Shown piece after piece: positions 1 to 7,155 of a stretch of 43,221 nucleotides of DNA. Where the stretch lies: the NCBI RefSeq assembly GCF_016745505.1, contig NZ_JAERUC010000141.1, positions 1-43,221 on the forward strand, written 5' to 3'. A program made the position numbers and the translations under genes. Source of the stretch: Streptomyces silvae (GTDB lineage Bacteria; Actinomycetota; Actinomycetes; Streptomycetales; Streptomycetaceae). A model generated the notes under the pieces. That model made no database searches and was not told the DNA's origin. It was given only the letters and a program-made list of their open reading frames with translations. Every line of letters starts with the position of its first letter. Position 1 is the stretch's first letter.

Positions 1-547
1 CGATGAAGAAGCACCAGCGCCAGCCGAGCCACGAGGTGTCGGTGATGAACCCGCCGAGCAGCGGCCCGCCGACGGTGGCCACGGCCATGACGCCGCCGAG
101 GTAACCGTTGTACCGGCCGCGCTCCTTGGGGCTGATCATCGCGGCGATGATCACCTGGACGAGCACCTGGAGCGCGCCCATGCCGAGGCCCTGGATCACT
201 CGGAAGCCGATGAGCTGCCCGGTGGACTGGGCGAAGCCGCAGGCGATCGACGAGACGACGAACAGGCCGATGGCTATCTGGAGCAGCAGCTTCTTGCTGA
301 ACAGGTCGGCGAGCTTGCCCCAGATCGGGGTGGAGGCCGTGGAGGCCAGCAGGGTCGCGGTGACGACCCAGGTGTACTGGGACTGGGTGCCGTTCAGCGA
401 TCCGATGATCTGCGGGAGGGCGACCGAGACCACCGTGCTGCTGATCATCGCCACGAACAGCACGATCAGCAGCCCGCTCAGGGCGCGCATCACGTGGCGG
501 TGGTCCATGGGCGCGGCCTCTGCGGGCGCGGCCGTCTGTGCGCTCAC
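1..547 (-). CDS. DHA2-type MFS drug exporter, N-terminal part (3' end outside window)
   Basis: The 182 visible residues are the first half of a 14-TM-type MFS antiporter (EmrB/QacA family), a proton-driven exporter of drugs in the cytoplasmic membrane. Seen: a first membrane helix around residues 20-40, then LPQIIGSLNGTQSQYTWVVT, the loop motif WGKLADLFSKK (motif A, G-x-L-a-D) and a motif-C-like region rich in Gly (GGVMAVATVGGPLLGGFITD). The GTG at 547 is chosen because CGGAGG lies 6 nt upstream; an internal ATG at 508 lacks such a site. The gene is truncated only by the window edge. It diverges from the TetR gene at 705, and the palindrome at 633-662 is the likely shared operator. Substrate unknown. 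Confidence 0.9.
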   Translation of the reverse strand, partial: MSAQTAAPAEAAPMDHRHVMRALSGLLIVLFVAMISSTVVSVALPQIIGSLNGTQSQYTWVVTATLLASTASTPIWGKLADLFSKKLLLQIAIGLFVVSSIACGFAQSTGQLIGFRVIQGLGMGALQVLVQVIIAAMISPKERGRYNGYLGGVMAVATVGGPLLGGFITDTSWLGWRWCFFI

Positions 548-632
548 GCGCAACCTCCGGGGCATTCGAGGGTGTTCGGGAAGGAAGGGTGCAGCAGAAA
601 AGGGGGAGCGGAGAGGAAGGCTTCATCATACA

Positions 633-662
633 TGCACAGTGGGCAATTTTGCTCACTGTGCA
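633..662. promoter_or_regulatory. Operator-like palindrome between MFS exporter and TetR gene
   Basis: Arms TGCACAGTGGGC (633-644) and GCTCACTGTGCA (651-662) match at 11 of 12 positions around an AT-rich AATTTT centre. It sits 86 bp upstream of the exporter start and 43 bp upstream of the TetR start, the usual place for an autoregulating TetR repressor to control both genes. That the neighbouring TetR protein binds it is inference. Confidence 0.75.
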
Positions 663-704
663 ACTTCCCTGGTCGCACCGATGCGCCGCGTAGATAATGG
701 GCGT

Positions 705-1295
705 ATGGAAAGCCCTGTGGGACTGCGGGAACGCAAGAAGGCGGCCACGCGGCAGGCCGTGCACGAGGCGACGATGCGGCTGACCGTCGAGCTCGGCTTC
801 GACCAAGTGACGGTGGAGGCGGTGGCCGACGCGGCCGGCATCTCCCGCAGGACGTTCTCGAACTACTTCACCAACAAGGAGGACGCCCTCCTCTACGGCG
901 AGGAACAGCTCATCGGCTCACTGGTGCGCGCCATCAGGGACCGCCCCGCCGACGAGCCGGCCTGGACGGCGCTGAGGGCGGCGGTGACGGAGTTCTCGCG
1001 ACGGGTCGAGCCCCCGGAGCGGGAGTGGGCCGTGCGCACGAGGCTCGCCATGCGCCACCCCTCGCTCCTGGCCCGCCAGCTCGCCAATCACGCGGAGCTG
1101 GAGCGTGACCTGGCGGACGCCATAGCCGTACGGAAGGGCCCCCGGAACGGCCCGGTCCGTCCGGCGGTCCTGGCGGCCGCGTTCCTCTCGACGCTGCGGA
1201 TCGCGATGCGCATGTGGATCGAGGAGGACCTGGCCCGGGCGCCCGGCGAAGTGATCGACGAGGTCCTCGAAGAGATGGCGCGAAGCTTCGACTGA
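705..1295 (+). CDS. TetR/AcrR family repressor of the adjacent MFS exporter
   Basis: A 196-residue TetR protein with the typical N-terminal helix-turn-helix (residues about 10-60: VELGFDQVTVEAVADAAGIS then RRTFSNYFTNKEDAL) and a divergent all-helical ligand domain ending EVIDEVLEEMARSFD. The frame stays open far upstream, but that stretch is antisense to the exporter; ATG 705 is the natural start because the HTH begins right after it. GATAAT (693-698) lies 6 nt before the ATG, suggesting a leaderless transcript; there is no convincing ribosome binding site. Divergent from the MFS gene and probably autoregulated through the palindrome at 633-662. Ligand unknown. Confidence 0.9.
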   Translation: MESPVGLRERKKAATRQAVHEATMRLTVELGFDQVTVEAVADAAGISRRTFSNYFTNKEDALLYGEEQLIGSLVRAIRDRPADEPAWTALRAAVTEFSRRVEPPEREWAVRTRLAMRHPSLLARQLANHAELERDLADAIAVRKGPRNGPVRPAVLAAAFLSTLRIAMRMWIEEDLARAPGEVIDEVLEEMARSFD

Positions 1296-1324
1296 CAGCG
1301 GCGCCCGGGCGCGCGGGGTGGGGC

Positions 1325-2068
1325 TCAGATCACGACCCGGTAGTGGGTGGTCAGCCGGCCGTCGTCGCCCAGGACGTGGAAGGCGAGGCCGGGGGGCTGC
1401 TCGCGGTCGGCGGGGCGGTCGCCCTCCCAGGGCATCCGCAGCGTCCAGGTGATCGCCGGCCCCACGATCAGGGGGCGCCCCGCGAAGACGGACGCCGCCG
1501 CGGTGTGGGCGTGCCCGGTGAGGACGGCGGCGACCCGCGGGTGTGCGTCGAGCAGGGCCGCCAGGTCACCGGGGCGCTCCAGCATGCCGGAGTCGGGCAG
1601 CGGGTGGTGGAGTTCGACGGGCGGCTGGTGAAAGGCGATCAGGGCCCGCTGCCCCTCGGGCAGTCCGGCCAGCGTGGAGTCGATCCAGGCGAGCGTCCGC
1701 TCGTCGAGGCGCCCCTCGTCGCGGCCGGGGATGGTGGAGTCGCACATCAGGATCGCCACGCCCGCGATGTGGTGGACGCGGTTGACGGGCCCGGCCTCGG
1801 GCGCCTCCCCCAGCAGCGCCTTCCGGTACGCCGGACGCACGTCGTGGTTCCCGGGGCACGGGAGGACCGGGAAGGGCGCGGCCAGGATCCGCGCGGCCTC
1901 CTCGTACTCCGCCTCCGCCCCGTGGTCCGCGATGTCCCCGGTGACCAGCACGGCGTCGACGGGGCGGGGCAGGGCCCTGAGGTGGTCCATGACGCGTACG
2001 GCGCGCCGGGTGGCCCTCTCGGTCCCGTCCAGGTGCAGGTCACTGATCTGCGCGAGCAACAAGGCCAC
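1325..2068 (-). CDS. Calcineurin-like metallophosphoesterase (CpdA/Icc-like phosphodiesterase)
   Basis: 247 residues with the complete class III phosphodiesterase metal set: D-x-H (ISDLHLDG, residues 8-15), GDIADHG (44-50), GNHD (73-76), FHQPP (146-150) and GHAH (185-188). Family members hydrolyse phosphodiesters such as 3',5'-cAMP or phospholipid head groups using a dinuclear metal centre; the actual substrate cannot be told from sequence. No signal peptide, so cytoplasmic. GTG 2068 is chosen because AGGGGGAG precedes it at proper distance and the first beta strand (VALLLAQISDLH) starts there. It is divergent from the CGNR gene and convergent with the TetR gene, 29 bp away. Confidence 0.9.
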   Translation of the reverse strand: MALLLAQISDLHLDGTERATRRAVRVMDHLRALPRPVDAVLVTGDIADHGAEAEYEEAARILAAPFPVLPCPGNHDVRPAYRKALLGEAPEAGPVNRVHHIAGVAILMCDSTIPGRDEGRLDERTLAWIDSTLAGLPEGQRALIAFHQPPVELHHPLPDSGMLERPGDLAALLDAHPRVAAVLTGHAHTAAASVFAGRPLIVGPAITWTLRMPWEGDRPADREQPPGLAFHVLGDDGRLTTHYRVVI

Positions 2069-2161
2069 GACTCCCCCTAATGCTTGTTTCCAGTTATCCG
2101 TTAGAGACCATAGGGTGTGTGCGCCACGGCAATCAACCGGTACGGGCAGGAGCGGGGCCTC

Positions 2162-2776
2162 ATGGAGCGCTGGGCGGCACTGGAGCTGGCGAGCACGATC
2201 CGCCACGACGGCGAGGGCGGGGTGACGGACGATCTGGCCACGGTCCAGGGCCTGGAGGACTGGATCGCCCACCACCGGACGCTGCTGGACGACCACGTCC
2301 CCGCGTACGGGGGAACGGTGGACGAGGACCTGCGGCTCCGCGTCGTGGAGGTACGGCGCGCGGTGCGGGCGCTGTTCGCCCGCGCGGTCAGCCCCGCGCG
2401 CCCCAGCCCCCCGGACGCGCACCGGCTGATGCCGGTGGACCGCGCCGTGGCCCACCTGAACGCGACCGCCGCGCTGGTCCCCGTGGTCCCCCGGCTGGAC
2501 TGGCCGCCCGAAGGCCCCCCGGTGACACGCCTGTCGGCGACACGGGACGACCCGCACCCCGTACTCCTCGCGGCGCTCGCGCGGGCGGCCGTCGACTTCC
2601 TCGGCGGCCCGCAGCGCGACCGGCTGCGGGCCTGCACGGCACCTCGCTGCGTGCGCTACTTCGTGAAGGGCCACGGCCGCCAGGAGTGGTGCAAACCCGC
2701 CTGCGGCAACCGCGCCCGCGCGGCCCGCCACTACGACCGCCACCACCGGCCCCAGGGCGCCCGGGACGAAATCTGA
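2162..2776 (+). CDS. CGNR zinc-finger / ABATE-domain regulator
   Basis: 204 residues. The N-terminal two thirds correspond to the ABATE (putative stress-responsive regulator) domain; the C-terminus holds the zinc finger with the eponymous CGNR at residues 181-184 (CTAPRCVRYF, then WCKPACGNRARAARHYDRHH), that is Cys pairs plus a basic DNA-contacting helix. Family members are presumed transcription regulators. ATG 2162 has CAGGAGCGG about 9 nt upstream and places ALELAST at the usual N-terminal position; an in-frame GTG at 2117 gives a 15-residue longer form but overlaps a possible -10 box (TAGGGT, 2111-2116). Divergent from the metallophosphoesterase. Target unknown. Confidence 0.8.
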   Translation: MERWAALELASTIRHDGEGGVTDDLATVQGLEDWIAHHRTLLDDHVPAYGGTVDEDLRLRVVEVRRAVRALFARAVSPARPSPPDAHRLMPVDRAVAHLNATAALVPVVPRLDWPPEGPPVTRLSATRDDPHPVLLAALARAAVDFLGGPQRDRLRACTAPRCVRYFVKGHGRQEWCKPACGNRARAARHYDRHHRPQGARDEI

Positions 2777-2883
2777 AGGGACCAAGGACAGTTGCCCGCG
2801 ATGCGGAGGGCGGCGGAAGTGCCGAAACCCCTGCCGGTATCCACCCGCCGCAGTCAGCAGACCGTGCCCGGGCCGGCCGCCGT

Positions 2884-3260
2884 GGCCCGGAGGTGGGCCG
2901 CCGCATGGACATTCACGCCTGGAATCCGATGGACGCTCCGTATGGAAACGGGCCGCAATACTCAGGACCAGCGCATGGCGGCCCTCGTTGGTGAACTCTC
3001 CATGCGGACGACGACTTCCGGCGCTGGTGGGGCGACACCACATCGCCACCCGGAGCAGGGGCAGCAAGATCCTGCACCACCCCGTCGCCGGTGAGCTGAC
3101 CTTCGACTGCGACGCCCTCACCTGCACGACCGACCCCGACCAGCAACTGGTCGTCCGGACCGCCGAACCGGGCATCCCCTCCCACGACGGCCTGCGCATC
3201 CTGGCCTCCTGGGCGGCGGAGCACCCCGAGCCCAGACTGGAAAACGGGCCTCCGGCGTAG
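2884..3260 (+). pseudogene. Degraded MmyB-type XRE/HTH regulator (C-terminal ligand-domain remnants)
   Basis: Pieces of the MmyB-like ligand-binding domain found at the C-terminus of actinobacterial XRE regulators can be read in order but in all three frames: VGRRMDIHAWNPMD (about 2890-2935), AALVGELSM (about 2976-3003, second frame), DDDFRRWWGD (3007-3036, first frame) and HHIATRSRGSKILHHPVAGE through HDGLRILASWAAEHPE (to 3260, third frame). The last shift is explained by loss of one C in a GACCACCAC context near 3037. No helix-turn-helix region remains upstream; the space from 2777 to 2884 shows nothing recognisable. It is a dead gene fragment next to the GntR accessory patch. Family assignment is from memory of the consensus. 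Confidence 0.65.
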
Positions 3261-3281
3261 CCGATGCCGAGTGGCCCGGCT

Positions 3282-4040
3282 CTATGCGTCGAAGTCGTAC
3301 TCAAGGACGTAGGAAGCGGAGTCGAGCGTCATCTCGTTCACCTCGACGGGTCGGCCCTCGTCCGCGAACGCAGTGCGACAGATCAGCATGACGGGAGTGC
3401 CTGTCGAGAGTTGCAGGTCGTCCGCCTCGGCCTTGGAAGGCATACGCGAGCGAATCTCCTCCCGGAAGTGGACGGGCTTGAAGCCCAGTTCGGCGAGTCG
3501 TGCGTACACGCCTCCCGGGCCCGTGTCCTCTCGGGTGACCGCGGACCCTGCGACCAGTGAGGCGGGGAGGTACGAGGTGGCCAGGAGAACCGGCTTGCCG
3601 TCCAGCACGAAACGGCGACGACGTACGCAGACAGGACTGCCCGGCTCCATTCCCAACACTCCGGCAACGCGGTCGGGCACCGGTTCCTCCGTGACTCTCA
3701 CGTTGTCCACCACGAGGACACGGCCCCCGGTCTCCGCCGCCCAGACCGAACGGCCCTCACCCCACTGCGACTGAGCCAGCCGCGTGATGCCCCGGCGTCT
3801 CAGAGGGCGAAAGGAGCGTACGAACACCCCTGCGCCCTGCCGGGACTCGGCAATGCCTTCGTTCTGCAGGAGGCCAAGGGCCTGGCGGGCGGTCATGCGC
3901 GCCACTCCGTGGTCGGCCATCAGATCATTCTCGCCCGGCAGCCGATCGCCAGGGCCGTAGCGCCCGACCTGAATGGCATCCCGCAGCGCATCCGCGATGC
4001 GCTGGTACTTCGGCTGCCTCTTGGCGCCTTCGGTGGCCAT
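3282..4040 (-). CDS. GntR family (HutC/UTRA) transcriptional regulator
   Basis: 252 residues: winged HTH at about 8-80 (PKYQRIADALRDAIQVGRYG, PGDRLPGENDLMADHGVARM, then ARQALGLLQNEGIAESRQGAG) followed by a UTRA effector domain at about 95-245 (GSPVCVRRRRFVLDGKPVLL, then ATSYLPASLV). HutC-type regulators are usually ligand-released repressors. ATG 4040 has GAGGGAGAG about 8 nt upstream. The gene diverges from the two small proteins at 4242 and 4436, and two direct repeats at 4085-4119 lie between them, fitting autoregulation. Regulators of this shape are common near integrative conjugative elements and other accessory loci in Streptomyces, but no transfer genes are present here, so that link is only suggestive. 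Confidence 0.9.
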   Translation of the reverse strand: MATEGAKRQPKYQRIADALRDAIQVGRYGPGDRLPGENDLMADHGVARMTARQALGLLQNEGIAESRQGAGVFVRSFRPLRRRGITRLAQSQWGEGRSVWAAETGGRVLVVDNVRVTEEPVPDRVAGVLGMEPGSPVCVRRRRFVLDGKPVLLATSYLPASLVAGSAVTREDTGPGGVYARLAELGFKPVHFREEIRSRMPSKAEADDLQLSTGTPVMLICRTAFADEGRPVEVNEMTLDSASYVLEYDFDA

Positions 4041-4084
4041 GAATGATCTCTCCCTCGCCTCTCTGGACAGCCTAGAGGCTGCTT

Positions 4085-4119
4085 CCACGAATGGAACGTG
4101 CGTCCCCACGCATGGAACG
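4085..4119. promoter_or_regulatory. Two direct-repeat operator candidates upstream of GntR gene
   Basis: CCACGAATGGAACG (4085-4098) and CCACGCATGGAACG (4106-4119) are identical at 13 of 14 positions and spaced 21 bp start-to-start, two helical turns, so two regulator dimers could bind one face. The first copy also contains TTCCA-CGAA-TGGAA, a small palindrome. They lie 45-79 bp upstream of the GntR start. Binding by this GntR protein is inferred. Confidence 0.6.
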
Positions 4120-4241
4120 CGGCCGGCCTGGCACCTACCAACTCGCCCTCCGGCCCCACGGAGCGGCACACCCTGGAGGGCGTCTTCACTGATATCTCTA
4201 GAGAGGTCGTCGCGTAGCGATGACTCCGGAGGGACTCACTC

Positions 4242-4439
4242 ATGCCATCGTCCAGCGCTGGTTCCGTACGGATGACACTGCGGGTGTCGCGCGATTCCGG
4301 CCGGACATGGGGGCCTCCCACCGAGACACGCGTAGGCGATGAGCGGGTACCACCGGACACCCTCGGCGGCTTCCCTCCATGCGCCTGCCAGCGTCGCGTG
4401 GAGCGGGACCAGCGCGCTTCCTTCCGGATGGCGCCGTGA
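4242..4439 (+). CDS. Small hypothetical protein with PPCAC C-terminal region
   Basis: 65 residues, no known domain. ATG 4242 is preceded by GGAGG 9 nt upstream, an excellent site. The stretch MTLRVSRDSGRTWGPPTETR followed later by TLGGFPPCACQRR resembles short Streptomyces accessory proteins that have a beta-rich N-terminal half and end in a PPC-x-C type motif; this is recollection, not a search result. Its stop codon overlaps the start of the next gene in a GTGA (4436-4439), so the two are translationally coupled. Probably cytoplasmic; function unknown. Confidence 0.6.
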   Translation: MPSSSAGSVRMTLRVSRDSGRTWGPPTETRVGDERVPPDTLGGFPPCACQRRVERDQRASFRMAP

Positions 4440-4798
4440 TTCGGGGCACGCATTGGCGCCGCGTGCCGCCGGGCCTGGCGCTGGAAGCGCGGGAGCGGTC
4501 GACCTCGGGCTACGTCGACAGTGCTGCGCAGTGCCAGCTCTCGGCGCACAACACCGGTGAGCACCACGGCCTGCTCGATGACCTGGAGTACGGCACCGCG
4601 CTGTGGCTCCGCTGGAGCGAGACCGCAGTGGCCCTGGCCGCCCTCCCGGACTGCCCCGCCGTCGGCCCGGGCCCTGACGGCGAAGGCTGTTGCCTGTTCC
4701 TCGGCCACACCACGCCGCACACCTGGGCAGACATGGACGAAGAGGTTAGCGCAAGTGAAGACCGGCCAAGCCTGATCCAACCGGGCCCCGCACACTGA
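4436..4798 (+). CDS. Hypothetical protein with duplicated Cys-His motifs
   Basis: 120 residues, starting at the GTG of the GTGA overlap with the upstream small gene, which decides the start although its own ribosome site is weak. Two related segments are visible: CQLSAHNTGEHHGLL (about residues 32-46) and CCLFLGHTTPHTW (about 90-102), both of the form C-x-L-(x3-4)-H-(x3)-H/G-x-H. Such repeats could each offer Cys/His ligands for zinc. Between them is an acidic/aromatic stretch (DDLEYGTALWLRWSE). No signal peptide or membrane helix. Part of the GntR-divergent pair; function unknown. A longer form from ATG 4379 has no ribosome site. Confidence 0.65.
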   Translation: MIRGTHWRRVPPGLALEARERSTSGYVDSAAQCQLSAHNTGEHHGLLDDLEYGTALWLRWSETAVALAALPDCPAVGPGPDGEGCCLFLGHTTPHTWADMDEEVSASEDRPSLIQPGPAH

Positions 4799-4800
4799 TA

Positions 4801-4841
4801 CGGCTTCGGGCCGACGGGACGGACCCGCCGGCCCGAAGCCG
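4801..4841. terminator. Bidirectional terminator hairpin
   Basis: Perfect 12-bp arms CGGCTTCGGGCC (4801-4812) and GGCCCGAAGCCG (4830-4841) lie between the convergent ends of the small protein gene (4798) and the glutamine synthetase gene (4874). No T-tract, as is usual in Streptomyces. Confidence 0.75.
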
Positions 4842-4873
4842 TGTACACGCGCCTCGACGGCGCTGACCTGTGC

Positions 4874-6235
4874 TTACAGCACCGGCAGCAGGTTCTTCAG
4901 CTCGAAGGCCGTGACCTCGCTGCGGTACTCCTCCCACTCCTGCTTCTTGTTGCGCAGGAAGAAGTCGAAGACGTGCTCGCCCAGCGTCTCGGCGACCAGT
5001 TCGCTCTTCTCCATCAGCGAGATCGCCTCGCCCAGGTTCTGCGGGAGCGGCTCGATGCCCATCGCGCGGCGTTCCGAGTCGGAGAGGGCCCAGACGTCGT
5101 CGTCGGCGCCGGCCGGGAGTTCGTAGCCCTCCTCGATGCCCTTGAGGCCCGCAGCGAGCAGCACGGCGTACGTCAGGTAGGGGTTGGCGCCGGAGTCGAT
5201 GGAGCGGACCTCGACGCGGGCCGAGCCGGTCTTGCCGGGCTTGTACATCGGGACGCGGATCAGTGCGGAGCGGTTGTTGTGGCCCCAGCAGATGTACGAG
5301 GGTGCCTCGCCGCCCGCGCCGGCGGAGCGGCTGGAGCCGCCCCAGATGCGCTTGTACGAGTTGACCCACTGGTTGGTCACGGCGGAGATCTCCGCGGCGT
5401 GCGTGAGCAGGCCCGCGATGAAGGACCGGCCGACCTTGGAGAGCTGGTACTCGGCGCCCGACTCGTAGAAGGCGTTGCGGTCGCCCTCGAAGAGGGAGAG
5501 GTGGGTGTGCATGCCCGAGCCCGGGTACTCCGAGAACGGCTTCGGCATGAAGGTGGCCTGCACGCCCTGCTCCAGCGCGACCTGCTTCATGACCAGGCGG
5601 AAGGTCATGATGTTGTCGGCGGTGGAGAGCGCGTCCGCGTACCGCAGGTCGATCTCCTGCTGGCCGGGGGCGCCCTCGTGGTGGCTGAACTCGACCGAGA
5701 TGCCCATCGATTCGAGCATGGTGATCGCCTGGCGGCGGAAGTCCATGCCGACGTTCTGCGGGGTGTGGTCGAAGTAGCCGGAGCTGTCGGCCGGGGTGGG
5801 GCGGCTGCCGTCGACCGGCTTGTTCTTCAGCAGGAAGAACTCGATCTCCGGGTGGGTGTAGAAGGTGAAGCCCAGGTCGGACGTCTTCGCGAGGATGCGC
5901 TTGAGGACGAAGCGGGGGTCGGCGAAGGAGGGCGAGCCGTCCGGCATCAGGATGTCGCAGAACATCCGCGCCGTGCCCGGGGCCTCCGCGCGCCACGGAA
6001 GGATCTGGAACGTGCCGGGGTCCGGCTTCGCGATCATGTCCGATTCGTATACACGGGCGAAGCCCTCGATCGCGGAGCCATCGAAGCCGATGCCCTCGTC
6101 AAAGGCCTGTTCGAGCTCGGCAGGGGCCACGGCGACGGACTTGAGGTAACCGAGGACATCGGTGAACCACAGCCGTACGAAGCGGATGTCGCGCTCCTCA
6201 AGGGTCCTGAGGACGAATTCCTGCTGCTTGTCCAT
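4874..6235 (-). CDS. glnA2: Type I glutamine synthetase-like ligase (GlnA2 type, gamma-glutamylpolyamine synthetase)
   Basis: 453 residues, full length for a GSI-type enzyme. Seen: N-terminal beta-grasp (RFVRLWFTDVLGYLKSVAV), the Glu ligands in HPEIEFFLL and HHEGAPGQQEIDLRY, the His/Gly loop YPGSGMHTHLSLF, WGHNNRSALIRVP, and ARVEVRSIDSGANPYL. At the place where adenylylation-controlled GSI has a Tyr (NLYDLPPEE-type loop) this protein has VWALSDSERRAM, so it lacks the modifiable Tyr. In S. coelicolor the GlnA2 paralogue is reported to ligate glutamate to polyamines rather than to ammonia; assignment to that paralogue is by recollected sequence and the nearby nadE order. ATG 6235 has AAGGA 7 nt upstream. 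A half-convincing GlnR-like site is at 6313-6328. Confidence 0.85.
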   Translation of the reverse strand: MDKQQEFVLRTLEERDIRFVRLWFTDVLGYLKSVAVAPAELEQAFDEGIGFDGSAIEGFARVYESDMIAKPDPGTFQILPWRAEAPGTARMFCDILMPDGSPSFADPRFVLKRILAKTSDLGFTFYTHPEIEFFLLKNKPVDGSRPTPADSSGYFDHTPQNVGMDFRRQAITMLESMGISVEFSHHEGAPGQQEIDLRYADALSTADNIMTFRLVMKQVALEQGVQATFMPKPFSEYPGSGMHTHLSLFEGDRNAFYESGAEYQLSKVGRSFIAGLLTHAAEISAVTNQWVNSYKRIWGGSSRSAGAGGEAPSYICWGHNNRSALIRVPMYKPGKTGSARVEVRSIDSGANPYLTYAVLLAAGLKGIEEGYELPAGADDDVWALSDSERRAMGIEPLPQNLGEAISLMEKSELVAETLGEHVFDFFLRNKKQEWEEYRSEVTAFELKNLLPVL

Positions 6236-6480
6236 AGCCACATCCTTGCAGTTCAGACGGTCCGTGCACCACCGCCCGGGGTAGGGGAGACACCTCAGTA
6301 TCACGACCCGGGATTTCACCCAGATTACGCACACGGTGTGAGAGAGAGCACGCGGCCACCCACTACGATCGGCGCCCGTGGTGTGCAAGGGCCGCGGCCG
6401 CCCGGCCATGGCCCGCCACGACCAGGTTTTCCCGCTCCGCTCCCGTCCCTCCCGACCCCTTGGCAGAAGGACCCGACGTC

Positions 6481-7155
6481 ATGAGCTTCGACCGCAGGAC
6501 CCGCATAGAGCAGATGCGCAGTGCCGACCGTGCGCGCGACCGCCGTAACCGCGTCGTCGCCATAGGCCTGAGTGCCGTCGTGGTCGCCGGGCTGCTGGGT
6601 TTCGGGTCCTACATGCTCCTGGAGAAGTCCGAGGCGAAGGAGAAGTCCGGGGAGAGCCGGGCCCAGGACTCCAAGCAGACCGAGCAGGAGAAGGCGGACC
6701 TCGCCGCGGAGCCGATCGCGGGCGAGAAGACGTGGGACGCGAAGAAGCTGACCCGCGACCACGTGACCACGGACGTGAAGTACCCGATGGAGCCTCCCGT
6801 CGGCGGGAACCACAATCCGGCCTGGCTGAACTGCGACGGCGTCGTATACGAAAAGGCCGTCCCGAACGTCAACGCCGTGCACGCCCTGGAGCACGGCTCG
6901 GTCTGGGTGACGTACAACGGCAAGGCGTCCGCCTCCGATGTCGAGGCGCTCGCGTCCCGGGTCGGGAGCACCCCGTACTCCCTGATGTCGCCGTACGAGG
7001 GCCAGGACGGCGCCATCATGCTGAGCGCCTGGGGCAAGCAGGTCACGGTGGACGGGGCGGACGACCCGCGGGTGGCCCGCTTCTTCGCGCGGTACGTCCA
7101 GGGCGCGCAGACGCCCGAGCCGGGCGCGCCCTGCACCGGCGGGGTCGACGGGTGA
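6481..7155 (+). CDS. DUF3105 membrane-anchored extracytoplasmic protein
   Basis: 224 residues: a very basic N-terminus (residues 1-24), one membrane helix (about 25-47), a charged linker rich in Lys/Glu, then a DUF3105 domain outside the membrane with conserved GGNHNPAWLNCDGVVYE and AVHALEHGSVWVTY. The conserved His/Cys residues could bind metal, but function is not established. ATG 6481 has AAGGA 9 nt upstream. Its stop overlaps the start of the DUF305 gene by 4 nt (GTGA at 7152-7155), so the pair is one operon. Confidence 0.88.
   Translation: MSFDRRTRIEQMRSADRARDRRNRVVAIGLSAVVVAGLLGFGSYMLLEKSEAKEKSGESRAQDSKQTEQEKADLAAEPIAGEKTWDAKKLTRDHVTTDVKYPMEPPVGGNHNPAWLNCDGVVYEKAVPNVNAVHALEHGSVWVTYNGKASASDVEALASRVGSTPYSLMSPYEGQDGAIMLSAWGKQVTVDGADDPRVARFFARYVQGAQTPEPGAPCTGGVDG

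Noticed and set aside
108..704. N-terminal extension of the TetR gene at 705
   Set aside because: The stretch is antisense to the MFS exporter and crosses the operator palindrome; the HTH begins right after ATG 705.
2080..2994. A 304-codon open frame covering the CGNR gene in another frame
   Set aside because: Translation is Arg/Pro/Gly-rich; only its last part contains real sequence, the MmyB remnant.
2884..4798. Integrated conjugative element (AICE)
   Set aside because: A GntR regulator and small accessory proteins fit, but no integrase, replication or transfer gene, tRNA or att repeat was found.
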